Shown here in pieces: positions 1 through 5,320 of a stretch of DNA of 5,320 nucleotides. Both the position numbers and the translations under genes were made by a program. Location of the stretch: positions 1 through 5,320 of the forward strand of contig JAFQAM010000055.1 of assembly GCA_017416885.1 (NCBI GenBank). The letters are read 5' to 3'. The notes beneath the pieces were generated by a model, which made no database searches, was not told the DNA's origin, and saw only the letters and a list, made by a program, of their open reading frames with translations. The stretch's first letter is position 1; every line of letters starts with the position of its first letter. The stretch is from Clostridia bacterium. Its GTDB lineage: Bacteria; Bacillota; Clostridia; Oscillospirales; CAG-272.

Positions 1-700
1 CTATGCAAACGAGGTTTTAACTCATCTCGGTGATTCAATTAAGGGTAAGACTGTTGCTGTTTCCGGCTTCGGTAACGTTGCATGGGGTGTATGCGAAAAG
101 GTTACAGAGCTTGGCGGTAAGGTTGTAACAATCTCAGGTCCTGACGGATACATCTATGACGAGGACGGTATCACAACAGAGGAAAAAATCAACTTTATGC
201 TTGAAATGCGCGCTTCCTGCCGTAACAGAGTACAGGATTACGCAGATAAGTTCGGTGTTCCATTCTTTGCAGGTCAAAAGCCATGGGGCGTTAAGGCTGA
301 TATCTTAATGCCATGTGCTACTCAAAATGAGGTTGGTATGAAGGAAGCTGAGCAAATCGTTGCTAACGGCGTTAAGTACTATGTTGAGGTTTCTAATATG
401 CCTACAACAAACGAGGCAGTTGCATACTTAAAGGCTAACGGCGTTATCGTTGCTCCATCAAAGGCAGTTAACGCAGGCGGTGTTGCAGTTTCAGGTCTTG
501 AAATGTCGCAAAACTCAATGAGATATAGCTGGAGCGCAGAAGAGGTTGACGAAAAGCTTAAGGGCATTATGAAGAACATCTTCACAAACTCAATTAAGGC
601 AGCTAACCAATACGGTCTTGGCGACGACTTAGTTGCAGGCGCTAACATTGCAGGCTTTATTAAGGTTGCAGAGGCTATGCTTGCACAAGGCGTGGTATAA
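1..700 (+). CDS. gdhA: Glutamate dehydrogenase, hexameric type, C-terminal half (5' end outside window); probably NAD-dependent
   Basis: The enzyme interconverts glutamate with 2-oxoglutarate and ammonia in the cytoplasm. The reading frame is open from the left edge (first full codon at 2) to TAA at 698-700, giving 232 residues; an ATG at 197 is internal, because homology begins well upstream of it. The visible part is the nucleotide-binding domain plus the C-terminal helices. It shows the Rossmann motif GFGNVAWG (fragment residues 22-29), the family blocks DILMPCATQNE, NMPTTNEA and NAGGVAVSGLEMSQN, and the C-terminal block GANIAGFIKVAEAML. From memory it matches the Clostridium symbiosum enzyme (about 449 residues) almost without gaps, corresponding to about residues 216-447. 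The catalytic Lys and Asp of the N-terminal domain lie outside the window. Phe23 and Pro47-Asp48 align with F238, P262 and D263 of C. symbiosum, an NAD enzyme, whereas NADP enzymes such as E. coli GdhA carry Ser at the first two. NAD use is therefore an inference. A terminator follows 24 bp after the stop. Confidence 0.95.
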   Translation, partial: YANEVLTHLGDSIKGKTVAVSGFGNVAWGVCEKVTELGGKVVTISGPDGYIYDEDGITTEEKINFMLEMRASCRNRVQDYADKFGVPFFAGQKPWGVKADILMPCATQNEVGMKEAEQIVANGVKYYVEVSNMPTTNEAVAYLKANGVIVAPSKAVNAGGVAVSGLEMSQNSMRYSWSAEEVDEKLKGIMKNIFTNSIKAANQYGLGDDLVAGANIAGFIKVAEAMLAQGVV

Positions 701-724
701 TATCTAAACTTTAAATTTATAAAT

Positions 725-767
725 AAATAGCCAAAATCTCCTTGAACAGATGATTTTGGCTATTTTT
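725..767 (+). terminator. Rho-independent terminator of gdhA
   Basis: A perfect 14-bp inverted repeat pairs 725-738 (AAATAGCCAAAATC) with 752-765 around a 13-nt loop, and a run of five T residues occupies 763-767. It begins 24 bp after the gdhA stop codon. Because the stem has A-rich 5' and T-rich 3' flanks it should stop transcription on the plus strand and separate gdhA from the downstream lipoprotein gene. Confidence 0.9.
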
Positions 768-792
768 AATAGACATTTTTTTAATAAATAGT

Positions 793-815
793 AAATATTA
801 ACTAAAATATTAATT
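793..815 (+). repeat. Short direct repeat upstream of the lipoprotein-gene promoter
   Basis: AAATATTAACT (793-803) and AAATATTAATT (805-815) match at 10 of 11 positions with a 12-bp period, ending 7 bp before the predicted -35 box. The position fits either an A/T-rich UP element contacted by RNA polymerase alpha subunits or a tandem activator site. The region is very A/T-rich, so chance similarity is quite possible. Confidence 0.3.
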
Positions 816-822
816 TTAAGTG

Positions 823-851
823 TTGATTTTTGTATAAGTTTATGATAGAAT
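823..851 (+). promoter_or_regulatory. Predicted sigma-A promoter of the solute-binding protein gene
   Basis: TTGATT (823-828) and TAGAAT (846-851) are separated by 17 bp, the optimal sigma-70/sigma-A spacing. TGA directly before the -10 box gives an extended -10 (TGn). Transcription would start near 858, leaving a leader of about 35 nt before the ATG at 893. A/T tracts lie just upstream. No good cre (CcpA) site is visible in this region. Confidence 0.65.
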
Positions 852-880
852 AACAATAGCGAAATATGCACAAAATTCAT

Positions 881-886
881 AGGAGG
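881..886 (+). promoter_or_regulatory. Ribosome binding site fixing the lipoprotein start at 893
   Basis: AGGAGG is the perfect core Shine-Dalgarno sequence, with 6 nt between it and ATG at 893. The longer in-frame alternative, ATG at 866, would put this site inside the coding sequence, has no Shine-Dalgarno of its own and would place charged residues (HRRLR) before the signal peptide. The start at 893 is therefore preferred. Confidence 0.9.
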
Positions 887-892
887 TTAAGA

Positions 893-2482
893 ATGAAAAA
901 GTTTTTCGCATTATTACTTGTAGTGCTTATGCTTGTTCCATTTATTATGGCGTGTGATGATGGTCCTGATACAGACACAAATAGCACACCTACACAAAAT
1001 ACGAACACAGATACAAGCAAGCCAAGTGATACAAACACAAGCACAGGCACCGACACAGATGTTCCTGGTGAACCAACTGACAAAAAAGATGTTGATGCTG
1101 AAATGACAAAATACAACGGTTCAACAGTAAACATCATGGCTGCTCCTTGGAGTAACGGTGAAGCTGGCGCACCTTGGTCACAGGTTGAGCTTTCAGTAGT
1201 TAACTGGGACGAATCAGGTAACGGCTGGGGTATTACAATCAACAACGGTGTTATGGAAAGAAAAGAGTACATTGAAAATACATACGGTGTATCTCTTAAC
1301 TGGATTAACTGCGGTGGCTCAAGTATGCTTAACAAGCTTACACAGGCTGCTATGAACAAGGGCCAGGTTGGTGAGGAAATTATCCATATCGCAATGCCAC
1401 ACGTATTCGAGGCTATGCAGATTGTAGTTGATGATGCTGTTTATGAAATGGGCAGTGACTATATCAACTTTGATGCTGAATATTTCAGCCAAGAATCAGT
1501 AGAGCAATACACACTTGCAGGTCATACATTCTTTGCAGGCGGTGATATCAGCTTCCTTGATGAGCAAACTGCTTATGTTCTTTTCTTCAACAATGCTGTT
1601 GCTGAGGAATTCAAGGGCGCATTCCCAAATCTCTACGAAGCTACACTTAATGGCACATGGACAATCGATACATTATATGACTTATCCGGTTCAGTAAGTG
1701 AGAACTTAGACGGTAAGGATGAGTACACAGATGCAGATAAGTACGGTCTTGGTACAAATCAGCTTGACTGCTACTTCCAATACTTTGGTGTATACCAAGT
1801 AGGTAAGAGCAAGGATTCTGAGGGCAACGAGGTATTCGCTCTCACAATTGAAAACGATAAGGTTTCTCAAATCGTTGATAAGATGCTCTTTGCTACAAAG
1901 AATCAAGACTCCATTAGAACAAGTTGGTCTGGCGGATACGGCGCGCTTGGCGAAGCATTTGGACAAAACAGACTTTTATTCTATCACGAAGTACTACAAA
2001 AAGTTTTTAACATTGATGAAAACACAAACTATGGTATTCTCCCATTCCCTAAGCTTTCTACAGATCAAACAAGATACTATGTTCCTGGTGCACAACAGGC
2101 TACAATCGTATGTATTCCAAGAGCTACTGATGACAGAGTTCTTTCTGAGTGCATGGTAGAAATCCTTGCTAAGACAGCAAGCGAGTATATTATGCCTGCT
2201 TATACACAAGCTATCAGAGAGCGTCTCAATGAGGACTATGTTGATGATGCTATGGAAGTTATTGAAAAGCAAATTTATCCTAACCTTATGTTCGATATCG
2301 GCTATATGTACGGTCGTTTCGGCGGTGACGGTAGCGGTCTTGTAACAGACTCTATCCAAGCCGAAGCTATTGCAGGCAACATCAATAACTTTGCAAATGC
2401 TGTGCTTCAAGGCAAGACACAGGCTGAAAAATTGCTTGGTGACTGGTCTTATGCATATAATGTTTATGTAGACGAGTATTAA
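893..2482 (+). CDS. Extracellular solute-binding lipoprotein of a probable sugar ABC importer
   Basis: The 529-residue product is probably the ligand-capturing component of a carbohydrate ABC importer, tethered to the outer face of the membrane. Residues 1-21 form a lipoprotein signal peptide: MKK, a hydrophobic core, and lipobox I-M-A-C with the lipidated Cys at 21. A Thr/Asp/Asn/Ser-rich linker (about 22-60) follows, then one large soluble domain (about 70-529). Features resembling family 1 (SBP_bac_1-like) binding proteins are NNGVMERKEYIENTYGVSLNW near 117-137 (the usual 'mature form of a young ligand-free lobe' pattern of Clostridia homologues), NGTWTIDTLYDL (253-263), YGILPFPK (380-387) and GAQQATIVCIPRA (399-411). 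No transmembrane segment is seen after the signal. At about 530 residues it is longer than typical 400-450-residue family members. It stands alone between its own promoter and terminator; no permease or ATPase gene is present. The ligand cannot be read from sequence; the alpha-galactosidase next door suggests galacto-oligosaccharides only by context. Confidence 0.85.
   Translation: MKKFFALLLVVLMLVPFIMACDDGPDTDTNSTPTQNTNTDTSKPSDTNTSTGTDTDVPGEPTDKKDVDAEMTKYNGSTVNIMAAPWSNGEAGAPWSQVELSVVNWDESGNGWGITINNGVMERKEYIENTYGVSLNWINCGGSSMLNKLTQAAMNKGQVGEEIIHIAMPHVFEAMQIVVDDAVYEMGSDYINFDAEYFSQESVEQYTLAGHTFFAGGDISFLDEQTAYVLFFNNAVAEEFKGAFPNLYEATLNGTWTIDTLYDLSGSVSENLDGKDEYTDADKYGLGTNQLDCYFQYFGVYQVGKSKDSEGNEVFALTIENDKVSQIVDKMLFATKNQDSIRTSWSGGYGALGEAFGQNRLLFYHEVLQKVFNIDENTNYGILPFPKLSTDQTRYYVPGAQQATIVCIPRATDDRVLSECMVEILAKTASEYIMPAYTQAIRERLNEDYVDDAMEVIEKQIYPNLMFDIGYMYGRFGGDGSGLVTDSIQAEAIAGNINNFANAVLQGKTQAEKLLGDWSYAYNVYVDEY
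956..1072 (+). repeat. Low-complexity Thr/Asp-rich linker segment within the lipoprotein gene
   Basis: The segment codes for residues 22-60, directly after the lipid-attachment Cys. Of 39 residues, 12 are Thr and 8 are Asp, with Asn, Ser, Gly and Pro making up most of the rest; 10 of the 12 Thr codons are ACA, giving a degenerate ACA-rich DNA repeat. Such flexible linkers are common in Gram-positive lipoproteins and hold the binding domain away from the membrane. The repeat structure could allow length variation between strains. Confidence 0.8.
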
Positions 2483-2494
2483 TACCTTTTATAT

Positions 2495-2533
2495 GAAAAG
2501 CCTATCCTTTTGGATAGGTTTTTCTGTTTTTTT
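2495..2533 (+). terminator. Rho-independent terminator of the solute-binding protein gene
   Basis: GAAAAGCCTATCC (2495-2507) pairs with GGATAGGTTTTTC (2512-2524) around a TTTT loop, giving a 13-bp stem with one G-U pair, followed by seven T residues at 2527-2533. It starts 12 bp after the stop codon. It should largely isolate the lipoprotein gene from the alpha-galactosidase gene. Confidence 0.92.
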
Positions 2534-2545
2534 GTGCAAATTCTA

Positions 2546-2574
2546 TTGAAAAATTTATATATAAATGATATACT
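2546..2574 (+). promoter_or_regulatory. Predicted sigma-A promoter of the alpha-galactosidase gene
   Basis: TTGAAA (2546-2551) and TATACT (2569-2574) are separated by exactly 17 bp, and TGA precedes the -10 box (extended -10). Both hexamers are one mismatch or two from consensus. The predicted transcription start is near 2581, giving a leader of about 22 nt that contains the AGGAGA ribosome binding site at 2592-2597. The spacer contains a palindrome listed separately. Confidence 0.75.
2553..2566. repeat. Perfect 14-bp palindrome inside the alpha-galactosidase promoter spacer
   Basis: ATTTATATATAAAT is identical to its reverse complement and lies wholly between the -35 and -10 boxes. This is a classical operator position, where a bound repressor would block RNA polymerase. 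The palindrome consists only of A and T in a very A/T-rich region, so chance is a real alternative. Confidence 0.3.
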
Positions 2575-2603
2575 ATTTTATATAAAATCTTAGGAGAATA
2601 TTT

Positions 2604-4796
2604 ATGTCTATTATATTTAATGAAGAAAATAAAATTTTTACACTACAAACCAAGTCCTCAAGCTATCAAATGAAGGTTGACTCATATGGCTTGCTTGTTC
2701 ATACCTATTACGGTAAAAAAATTCCTATTTGCGATATGTCATATAATTTTGAAAACGGCTATTATTTATCTTTTTCACCGTATGATGCAATTGCACAGCC
2801 TTGGAATCCTCATTCTGTTGATATGTTACCACAGGAGATTTCAACCTACGGTAATGGCGATTTCAGGGAAAGCGCAATTAATGTGCGACAAGCAGACGGT
2901 TCTCTCGGACTTGAATTAAGATACGATTCTTATAAAATTGAAAAAGGAAAGTATTCCTTGCAAGGCTTACCATCATTTTATGGCGAAAATGCAGAAACTC
3001 TTGTAATCACCTTAAAGGACAAGGTTTACGATATATATGTTCATCTTTACTACGGTATTTTTGAGGAATATGATCTTATTACAAGAGCGTATAAGGTAGA
3101 AAACAAGACAAACAGTGCTATAAATCTTGAAAAAGCTATGATAAGCCTTGACTTTTTCAACGGTGATTTTGATTTGGTTACCTTCCACGGTAAGCATATG
3201 AAGGAAAGAATGCTTCAAAGAAATGAGGTTTTCTACGGCACATCAAGCGTGGGAAGCTCAAGAGGCGCTTCAAGCCATATGCAAAATCCCTTTGCTATTT
3301 TGTGCGATACAAACGCTAATGAGGAATACGGAAGCGTTTATGGCTTTGGTTTAGTTTATAGCGGAAACTTCTTGATTTCTGCATCTAAATCTCAAAATAG
3401 AAGCACAAGAGTCAATGTTGGTATAAATCCTGAAAACTTTAACTTTATACTTGAAGCGGGCGATAGCTTTGTAACTCCTGAAGTGGCTATGGTATATAGT
3501 AATGAAGGCTTTGGTAAAATGTCAAGATGCTATCACAAGGCGATAAGAAACAATCTGTGCCGAGGAAAATTCAAGACCGCAAGACGCCCTGTATTAATCA
3601 ATAACTGGGAGGGCACATACTTTGATTTCAATGCCGATAAGCTTGTTGCTATGGCAAATGATGCTTCAAAAATTGGCATTGAGCTATTTGTAATGGATGA
3701 CGGCTGGTTTGGTAAGCGCGATAATGACCTTTCTGGGCTTGGCGATTGGACACCTAACGAAAAGAAGCTTCAAGGCACTTTAAAGGAGCTTGGCGATAGA
3801 ATTAATGCAACGGGAATGAAATTCGGTATTTGGTTTGAGCCTGAATGCATTTCTGCTGATAGCGACTTATACAGAGCGCATCCTGATTATGCATTCCAAA
3901 TGCCAAATAGAGTGCCGTCTGAAAGCAGAAATCAGCTTGTTCTTGATATGTCACGCAAGGAAGTAAGAGATAATATTTATAATCAGCTCGAAAAGGTCTT
4001 AAATAGCGCAAATATTTCATATGTGAAATGGGACTTTAACAGACACATTTCTGACCTTTACAGTGTTGCTTTACCAAAGGACAGACAAGGCGAAGTATTC
4101 CATAGATACATTTTAGGCTTATATGAGCTTCTTGAAAGAATTACAGCCAATTTCCCTGACATTCTTTTTGAAAGCTGCTCAGGCGGTGGCGGTCGCGTTG
4201 ATATGGGTATGCTTTATTATATGCCACAGGTTTGGACAAGTGATAACAGTGACGCCATTGACCGCCTTGAAATTCAGTACGGCACATCCTTTGCTTATCC
4301 CGTATCTGCAATGGGTGCTCATGTTTCAACTGTTCCAAATCACGGCAACGCAAGAGTGACACCGCTTAAAACAAGAGGAATAGTTGCATATTTTGGTACA
4401 TACGGAGTGGAGCTTGATATTACAAAGATGACTGATGAGGAAAAAACTGAAATTCAACGACAAATTGTTGAATTTAAGGAATACTATGACCTTATTCAGT
4501 ATGGCGAGTATTATAGACTCCAAGGACCGTTTGATTCAACTAAATTCTATACTGTATGGGAGGTTGCTAAAGAGGATGGAAGCGAAGCATTAGTAGCCTC
4601 TGTACGCAACAGAAACGAAGCAGGCTTTGTCCACGAAATTATTAAGCTAAATGGCTTGATCCCGGATAAGTTCTATAGAATTAATAACTCCGAAAAGCTA
4701 TATTCAGGCGCAGCTCTAATGGAGCACGGATTAAAAATGGAATATGATTTCTTTGCATATCCTGCAAGACTTTATCATATTACCTTAGCCGAATAA
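2604..4796 (+). CDS. Alpha-galactosidase, glycoside hydrolase family 36, cytoplasmic
   Basis: This retaining hydrolase removes terminal alpha-galactose from melibiose, raffinose, stachyose and similar sugars. At 730 residues it matches the usual length of the tetrameric bacterial GH36 enzymes (AgaA/AgaB of Geobacillus, about 729). Domains are an N-terminal beta-sandwich (about 1-320), a (beta/alpha)8 barrel (about 328-635) and a C-terminal beta domain (about 645-730). The nucleophile is Asp477 in KWDFNR (475-480) and the acid/base is Asp547 in WTSDNSD (544-550), one less than the known Geobacillus D478/D548. Also present are NNWE with Trp335, Asp365-Asp366 in DDGWFG, RNQLVLD, and the Cys525-GGGG-Arg531 loop that binds galactose. 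There is no signal peptide or membrane segment, so the substrate must be imported. ATG at 2604 has AGGAGA (2592-2597) 6 nt upstream. The gene has its own promoter and ends in tandem TAA stops (4794-4799). Names in use include aga, rafA and melA, so I assign no symbol. Confidence 0.96.
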   Translation: MSIIFNEENKIFTLQTKSSSYQMKVDSYGLLVHTYYGKKIPICDMSYNFENGYYLSFSPYDAIAQPWNPHSVDMLPQEISTYGNGDFRESAINVRQADGSLGLELRYDSYKIEKGKYSLQGLPSFYGENAETLVITLKDKVYDIYVHLYYGIFEEYDLITRAYKVENKTNSAINLEKAMISLDFFNGDFDLVTFHGKHMKERMLQRNEVFYGTSSVGSSRGASSHMQNPFAILCDTNANEEYGSVYGFGLVYSGNFLISASKSQNRSTRVNVGINPENFNFILEAGDSFVTPEVAMVYSNEGFGKMSRCYHKAIRNNLCRGKFKTARRPVLINNWEGTYFDFNADKLVAMANDASKIGIELFVMDDGWFGKRDNDLSGLGDWTPNEKKLQGTLKELGDRINATGMKFGIWFEPECISADSDLYRAHPDYAFQMPNRVPSESRNQLVLDMSRKEVRDNIYNQLEKVLNSANISYVKWDFNRHISDLYSVALPKDRQGEVFHRYILGLYELLERITANFPDILFESCSGGGGRVDMGMLYYMPQVWTSDNSDAIDRLEIQYGTSFAYPVSAMGAHVSTVPNHGNARVTPLKTRGIVAYFGTYGVELDITKMTDEEKTEIQRQIVEFKEYYDLIQYGEYYRLQGPFDSTKFYTVWEVAKEDGSEALVASVRNRNEAGFVHEIIKLNGLIPDKFYRINNSEKLYSGAALMEHGLKMEYDFFAYPARLYHITLAE

Positions 4797-4797
4797 T

Positions 4798-4830
4798 AAA
4801 AATAATCCACACAATTTTGTGTGGATTATT
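4798..4830 (-). terminator. Intrinsic terminator between convergent genes, best suited to hprK
   Basis: AATAATCCACACA (4801-4813) pairs with TGTGTGGATTATT (4818-4830) around ATTT, a perfect 13-bp stem. Read on the minus strand the stem runs into five consecutive T residues (complement of 4798-4802) and a T-rich tail, just after the hprK stop. On the plus strand the stem is followed by AAGTATTA with no T run, so termination of the alpha-galactosidase transcript may be weaker. It lies in the 39-bp gap between the two stop codons. Confidence 0.8.
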
Positions 4831-4835
4831 AAGTA

Positions 4836-5320
4836 TTATATGTTACCGTTGAGGTATTGCTCCTCTAACTTTTTATTAAATTCCTCTGCTGTATTATAGC
4901 CCATTTTCTTAAGACGCTGATTCATTGCAGCGATTTCAAGAATAACCGCAAGGTTTCTACCAGGACGAACAGGGACTGTAATAGCAGGGATGTTAATACC
5001 GAGAATTTCGACGGTTTCATTGTCAAGTCCCATTCTGTCATACAGCTTTCCCTCAACCCAAGGCTCAAATTTAATTACAAGCTGAATTTTTTCCGTTTCC
5101 TTAACCGCGCCCGCACCGAAAATTCTTTGAACATCAATTATTCCAATACCGCGAAGCTCCATATAGTGCTTTATAATGCTTGGCGCTTTGCCTACAAGTG
5201 TTTTTTCTGAAACTCTGCTTATTTCAACTGCATCGTCAGCAATTAAACGGTGACCTCTTTTGATCAGCTCAATAGCCGTTTCACTTTTGCCGATACCGCT
5301 ATCTCCTAAAATCAAAATAC
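4836..5320 (-). CDS. hprK: HPr kinase/phosphorylase, C-terminal catalytic half (5' end outside window)
   Basis: HprK phosphorylates HPr, the phosphocarrier of the sugar phosphotransferase system, on Ser46 and also removes that phosphate. HPr-Ser-P is the corepressor of CcpA in catabolite repression of Gram-positive bacteria. The visible 160 residues are the kinase domain. They contain the Walker A loop GDSGIGKSE (codons from 5306 downwards), the Asp pair in HRLIADDAVEI, the family signature MELRGIGIIDV, FGAGAV, and the C-terminal block VRPGRNLAVILEIAAMNQR followed by KKMGYNTAEEFNKKL. Full-length enzymes have about 310 residues, so roughly the N-terminal half is missing. The TTG at 5313-5315 is not a start: it codes for the Leu two residues before the Gly of Walker A, and the frame continues to the edge with the expected hydrophobic strand (I-L-I-L-G-D). 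TAA is at 4838-4836. The gene is convergent with the alpha-galactosidase gene. Confidence 0.96.
   Translation of the reverse strand, partial: ILILGDSGIGKSETAIELIKRGHRLIADDAVEISRVSEKTLVGKAPSIIKHYMELRGIGIIDVQRIFGAGAVKETEKIQLVIKFEPWVEGKLYDRMGLDNETVEILGINIPAITVPVRPGRNLAVILEIAAMNQRLKKMGYNTAEEFNKKLEEQYLNGNI

Noticed and set aside
197..700. A separate 167-residue gene beginning at ATG 197
   Set aside because: The same frame is open to the left edge and codes for the Rossmann motif of glutamate dehydrogenase, so this ATG is internal.
866..892. Upstream in-frame ATG at 866 extending the lipoprotein by nine residues
   Set aside because: It has no Shine-Dalgarno site, would swallow the perfect AGGAGG at 881-886, and would place HRRLR before an already complete signal peptide.
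876..897. A possible hairpin (TTCAT with ATGAA) flanking the lipoprotein ribosome binding site
   Set aside because: Only five weak base pairs close a 12-nt loop that leaves the ribosome binding site exposed; it is unlikely to regulate.
877..1359. Open frame on the minus strand opposite the lipoprotein gene start
   Set aside because: It is the antisense of the signal peptide and Thr-rich linker, lacks recognisable protein features, and overlaps a well-supported gene.
1994..2410. Open frame on the minus strand inside the lipoprotein gene
   Set aside because: The composition is that of a shadow frame, there is no plausible ribosome binding site or family resemblance, and the plus-strand gene is clear.
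3328..3342. A cre-like sequence (ACGGAAGCGTTTATG) in the alpha-galactosidase gene
   Set aside because: It mismatches the CcpA consensus at one end and at both final positions, and it lies more than 700 bp inside the coding region, so it is probably coincidental.
5313..5315. TTG as the start codon of hprK
   Set aside because: It codes for a Leu in the beta strand just before Walker A; the frame continues past it to the window edge and half of the protein would be missing.

Overview
This window looks like chromosomal DNA of a low-GC Gram-positive bacterium, most likely an anaerobic, gut-type member of Clostridia (Bacillota). The basis is an HPr kinase/phosphorylase (hprK), a glutamate dehydrogenase whose visible half closely resembles the Clostridium symbiosum enzyme, AGGAGG-type ribosome binding sites, a lipoprotein solute-binding protein, and A/T-rich spacers with sigma-A-type promoters. 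The assignment to Clostridia is inference from protein resemblance; I could not run a database search.

Layout: (1) 1-700 (+), the C-terminal half of a hexameric-type glutamate dehydrogenase, closed by a strong intrinsic terminator (725-767). (2) 768-892, an A/T-rich promoter region with a TTGATT-17 bp-TAGAAT promoter and a strong RBS. (3) 893-2482 (+), a 529-residue lipoprotein, the solute-binding component of a probable sugar ABC importer, with its own terminator (2495-2533). (4) A second promoter (TTGAAA-17 bp-TATACT) drives (5) 2604-4796 (+), a complete 730-residue cytoplasmic GH36 alpha-galactosidase. (6) A hairpin at 4801-4830 lies between this gene and the convergent (7) 4836-5320 (-), the C-terminal half of hprK, which runs off the right edge.

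How the genes may work together: the binding protein could capture an oligosaccharide outside the cell and pass it to an ABC permease encoded elsewhere, and the alpha-galactosidase, which has no signal peptide, would release galactose from raffinose- or melibiose-type sugars inside. HprK is the sensor kinase of carbon catabolite repression, which normally controls such genes. However, each gene here is its own transcription unit, no permease is present, and no good cre site is visible, so the link between binding protein and galactosidase is only a neighbourhood inference. The glutamate dehydrogenase appears functionally unrelated.

I found no mobile element, CRISPR array, tRNA/rRNA, toxin or defence gene, and nothing that amounts to a previously undescribed system. 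The points worth a second look are modest: cofactor-determining residues in the dehydrogenase, an orphan binding protein, a palindrome exactly inside the alpha-galactosidase promoter, direct repeats upstream of the binding-protein promoter, an AgaA-like active-site residue, and an asymmetric terminator between the convergent genes.
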